64,000 bases of DNA from Acinetobacter sp. A47 (GTDB lineage: Bacteria > Pseudomonadota > Gammaproteobacteria > Pseudomonadales > Moraxellaceae), in NCBI RefSeq assembly GCF_000805455.1, contig NZ_JSUS01000032.1, positions 62,001 through 126,000 of the forward strand. Direction: 5' to 3'. The position numbers were made by a program, and so were the translations under genes. Of the stretch, positions 62,437 to 64,000 are shown piece by piece (position 1 is the first letter of the stretch; every line of letters starts with the position of its first letter). Under the pieces are notes generated by a model, which was given only the letters and a program-made list of their open reading frames with translations, searched no databases and had not been told where the DNA came from.

Positions 62437-63408
62437 ATGAATGTGCTCATCACTGGTGGAACAGGTTTTATTGGAAAACAGATTGCCAAAGAAATTTTTA
62501 AAACAGGAGAGTTGAGTTTAGATGATAAGCAGCCTGAGCCTATCACTAAGATTATTTTGTTCGATGCATTTGCTGGTGATGATTTACCGCAAGACCCAAG
62601 AATTGAAGTGGTAATTGGTGATATTACTGACAAGGCGACTGTAGCCAAAATTACAGAAAAGATAGATATTGTCTGGCACTTAGCCGCCGTGGTGAGTTCG
62701 GCAGCAGAGGCCGATTTTGATTTGGGAATGGATGTAAACCTTTATGGTCTTTTAAATTTATTAGAAGAATTAAGAAAAAAACAAACCGTGCCTCGTGTCA
62801 TTTTTGCCAGTGGCTGCGCCGTATTTGGAGGACAATTACCGGAAGTTGTGACGGATGATACTGTGGTTACGCCAAAATCGTCTTATGGCATGCAAAAAGC
62901 CGTAGGAGAATTACTTGTTTCGGATTATTCACGTAAAGGCTTTATTGATGGCCGTATTTTAAGACTACCAACGATTGTAATCCGTCCGGGTAAGCCCAAT
63001 AAAGCCGCATCTACATTTTTTAGTTCGATCATCCGCGAGCCGTTAAAAGGTGAAACGGCTGTCTGTCCGGTACCGCCAGATACTCCTGTTTTTATTACTT
63101 CACCGCGACGCTGCGTTGAGTCAATGATCAAGGCCGCGACCATTTCTTCAAATGCACTTCAGGATAAGCGGATTATTCCTCTACCAGGATTGACCGTCAC
63201 GGTTAAACACATGCTTGAGGCGCTTGAAAATGTTGCAGGCAAACAGGCAACTGATTTAGTGCAATGGCAAGAAGATAAAACGATTCAAAGAATTGTTCAA
63301 AGCTGGCCAGTTCAAGTGAAAGCCGAATATGCCGAATCTTTAGGCTTTCAGGCTGATGAGAGTTTTGAAAGCATCATTCAGGCACACATAGAAGACACAC
63401 AAAATTAA
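62437..63408 (+). CDS. denD: NAD-dependent sugar-acid dehydrogenase of the extended SDR family (DenD-like)
   Basis: 323 residues. Rossmann motif GGTGFIGKQ, catalytic YxxxK in SSYGMQKAVGELL, and wording (VIFASGCAVFGG, IVIRPGKPNKAASTFFSSIIREPLKG) like D-erythronate dehydrogenase DenD, which oxidises D-erythronate to a 3-keto acid. AGGAAAGGATC precedes the ATG. It lies between the LysR gene and an MFS transporter and so is likely controlled with the locus, but no other den genes (denH-like) are visible within this window. The precise substrate is inferred. Confidence 0.72.
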   Translation: MNVLITGGTGFIGKQIAKEIFKTGELSLDDKQPEPITKIILFDAFAGDDLPQDPRIEVVIGDITDKATVAKITEKIDIVWHLAAVVSSAAEADFDLGMDVNLYGLLNLLEELRKKQTVPRVIFASGCAVFGGQLPEVVTDDTVVTPKSSYGMQKAVGELLVSDYSRKGFIDGRILRLPTIVIRPGKPNKAASTFFSSIIREPLKGETAVCPVPPDTPVFITSPRRCVESMIKAATISSNALQDKRIIPLPGLTVTVKHMLEALENVAGKQATDLVQWQEDKTIQRIVQSWPVQVKAEYAESLGFQADESFESIIQAHIEDTQN

Positions 63409-63441
63409 TGGCAGTGATCGCCAGTTGATGTGAGAATTATT

Positions 63442-64000
63442 ATGGAAGATATCAAGAAGATAACTGCTCTTGAAGAGCAGACGATTAAGCGCGTTTCAAA
63501 CCGGATTATCCCGTTTCTGATTATTTTATTCATTATTGCCTTTTTAGATAGAACCAATATCGGTTTTGCTGCATTACACATGAATGATGCGATAGGAATT
63601 ACACAGACTGTTTTTGGATTTGGAGCCGGTGTTTTTTTTCTAGGTTATTTCATGGCCGAGGTGCCGAGTAATATCCTGCTGCATCGGTTTGGAGCCCGAA
63701 TCTGGATTGCCCGTATCATGATTACGTGGGGCATCATTGCTGCGCTTATGGGGTTTATCCATAATGGTACCCAATTTATTATTTTACGATTTTTGTTGGG
63801 AATTGCAGAAGCAGGTTTTTTCCCCGGAGTGATCTTTTACTTAACTTTATGGTTTCCTGCAAAATATCGTGCCCGTGTTTTCGCGACCTTCTATTTAGGA
63901 TTACCCATTGCGCAAATCATTGGAGCACCAATTTCGGTCGGTCTTATGCAATGGGGCAATACTATTGGCTATGAAGGCTGGCGTTTGATGTATGTTTTAG
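63442..64000 (+). CDS. MFS transporter of the anion:cation symporter (ACS) family, cut by the window edge
   Basis: 186 codons from the ATG at 63442 continue off the end of the window. Translation begins MEDIKKITALEEQTIKRVSN and shows FIIAFLDRTNIGFAALHMN and FLLGIAEAGFFPGVIFYLTLWFP, the ACS/GarP-GudP landmark motifs. Family members import sugar acids (glucarate, galactarate, galactonate) by proton symport. It lies 33 bp after the denD-like gene, consistent with one operon that supplies substrate to the pathway. Confidence 0.85.
   Translation, partial: MEDIKKITALEEQTIKRVSNRIIPFLIILFIIAFLDRTNIGFAALHMNDAIGITQTVFGFGAGVFFLGYFMAEVPSNILLHRFGARIWIARIMITWGIIAALMGFIHNGTQFIILRFLLGIAEAGFFPGVIFYLTLWFPAKYRARVFATFYLGLPIAQIIGAPISVGLMQWGNTIGYEGWRLMYVL

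Noticed and set aside
1..64000. tRNA, rRNA or CRISPR array
   Set aside because: No cloverleaf-like, rRNA-like or regularly spaced direct-repeat pattern was found by eye; a tRNAscan-SE and CRISPR search would confirm.

Overview
The window looks like chromosomal DNA of an Acinetobacter species (Moraxellaceae). This is inferred from gene content, not from a database search. The indicators are a TyrA-AroA fusion behind pheA, a MutT-type Nudix protein fused to a ThiE-like domain, a stand-alone gspE, a bauDCEB-like siderophore uptake operon, many small lipoproteins, and moderate-to-low GC with T-rich hairpin terminators. No rRNA, tRNA, CRISPR array, transposase or phage structural gene was seen.

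Layout. 1-10 kb holds a secreted small protein, coq7 with an LplT-like MFS gene, and the tamA-tamB outer-membrane assembly pair. 10-13.5 kb holds a lipoprotein and acnB, which has a terminator-like hairpin in its leader. 13.6-16.6 kb is a strikingly AT-rich single-gene island. It encodes a 980-residue protein with an N-terminal AlbA_2/Schlafen-type domain and a NACHT-type STAND NTPase, and is the best candidate here for an undescribed (anti-phage) system. 16.6-19.6 kb holds a small conserved-looking gene, a DASS carboxylate transporter and a six-TM potassium channel. 19.8-25.9 kb is iron-related: a ferric-siderophore ABC operon (two permeases, ATPase, lipoprotein binding protein), an MFS exporter, and a DUF4198 protein behind a strong Fur box. 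26-34 kb holds queH, metR, a DUF441 protein, a haem-oxygenase-like diiron protein, a TetR regulator, fpr, trmO and gspE. 34.6-37.1 kb is a ygiW-qseB-qseC-like stress/two-component cluster. It is followed by hemP, a 56-codon gene whose promoter contains a Fur box.

37.5-53.2 kb is housekeeping. It holds the Nudix-ThiE fusion, a TPR lipoprotein, mrcB (PBP1B), nadK-yeaC, two secreted small proteins, a YbiB-like phosphoribosyltransferase homologue, an acyl-CoA dehydrogenase, a Fur-box-preceded siderophore-esterase-like protein, pheA, tyrA-aroA and pepD. A palindromic repeat lies between pheA and tyrA-aroA. 53.3-54.3 kb is a second AT-rich island with one unknown membrane protein containing a 9-bp tandem repeat. 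54.5-56.3 kb carries a DUF2157 membrane protein and an alpha/beta hydrolase.

56.5-64 kb is a sugar-acid catabolic locus. On the minus strand lie an FAH-family dehydratase/hydrolase, an IlvD/Edd dehydratase and a 2,5-dioxovalerate dehydrogenase. On the plus strand lie a divergent LysR regulator with a 17-bp operator-like palindrome, a DenD-like dehydrogenase and an MFS transporter cut by the window edge. Together the enzymes fit conversion of a pentonate (arabinonate/xylonate type) through 2-keto-3-deoxypentonate and 2-oxoglutarate semialdehyde to 2-oxoglutarate.

The iron genes (bauDCEB-like operon, DUF4198, hemP, esterase) are scattered but share Fur-box-like 19-mers, suggesting one regulon.
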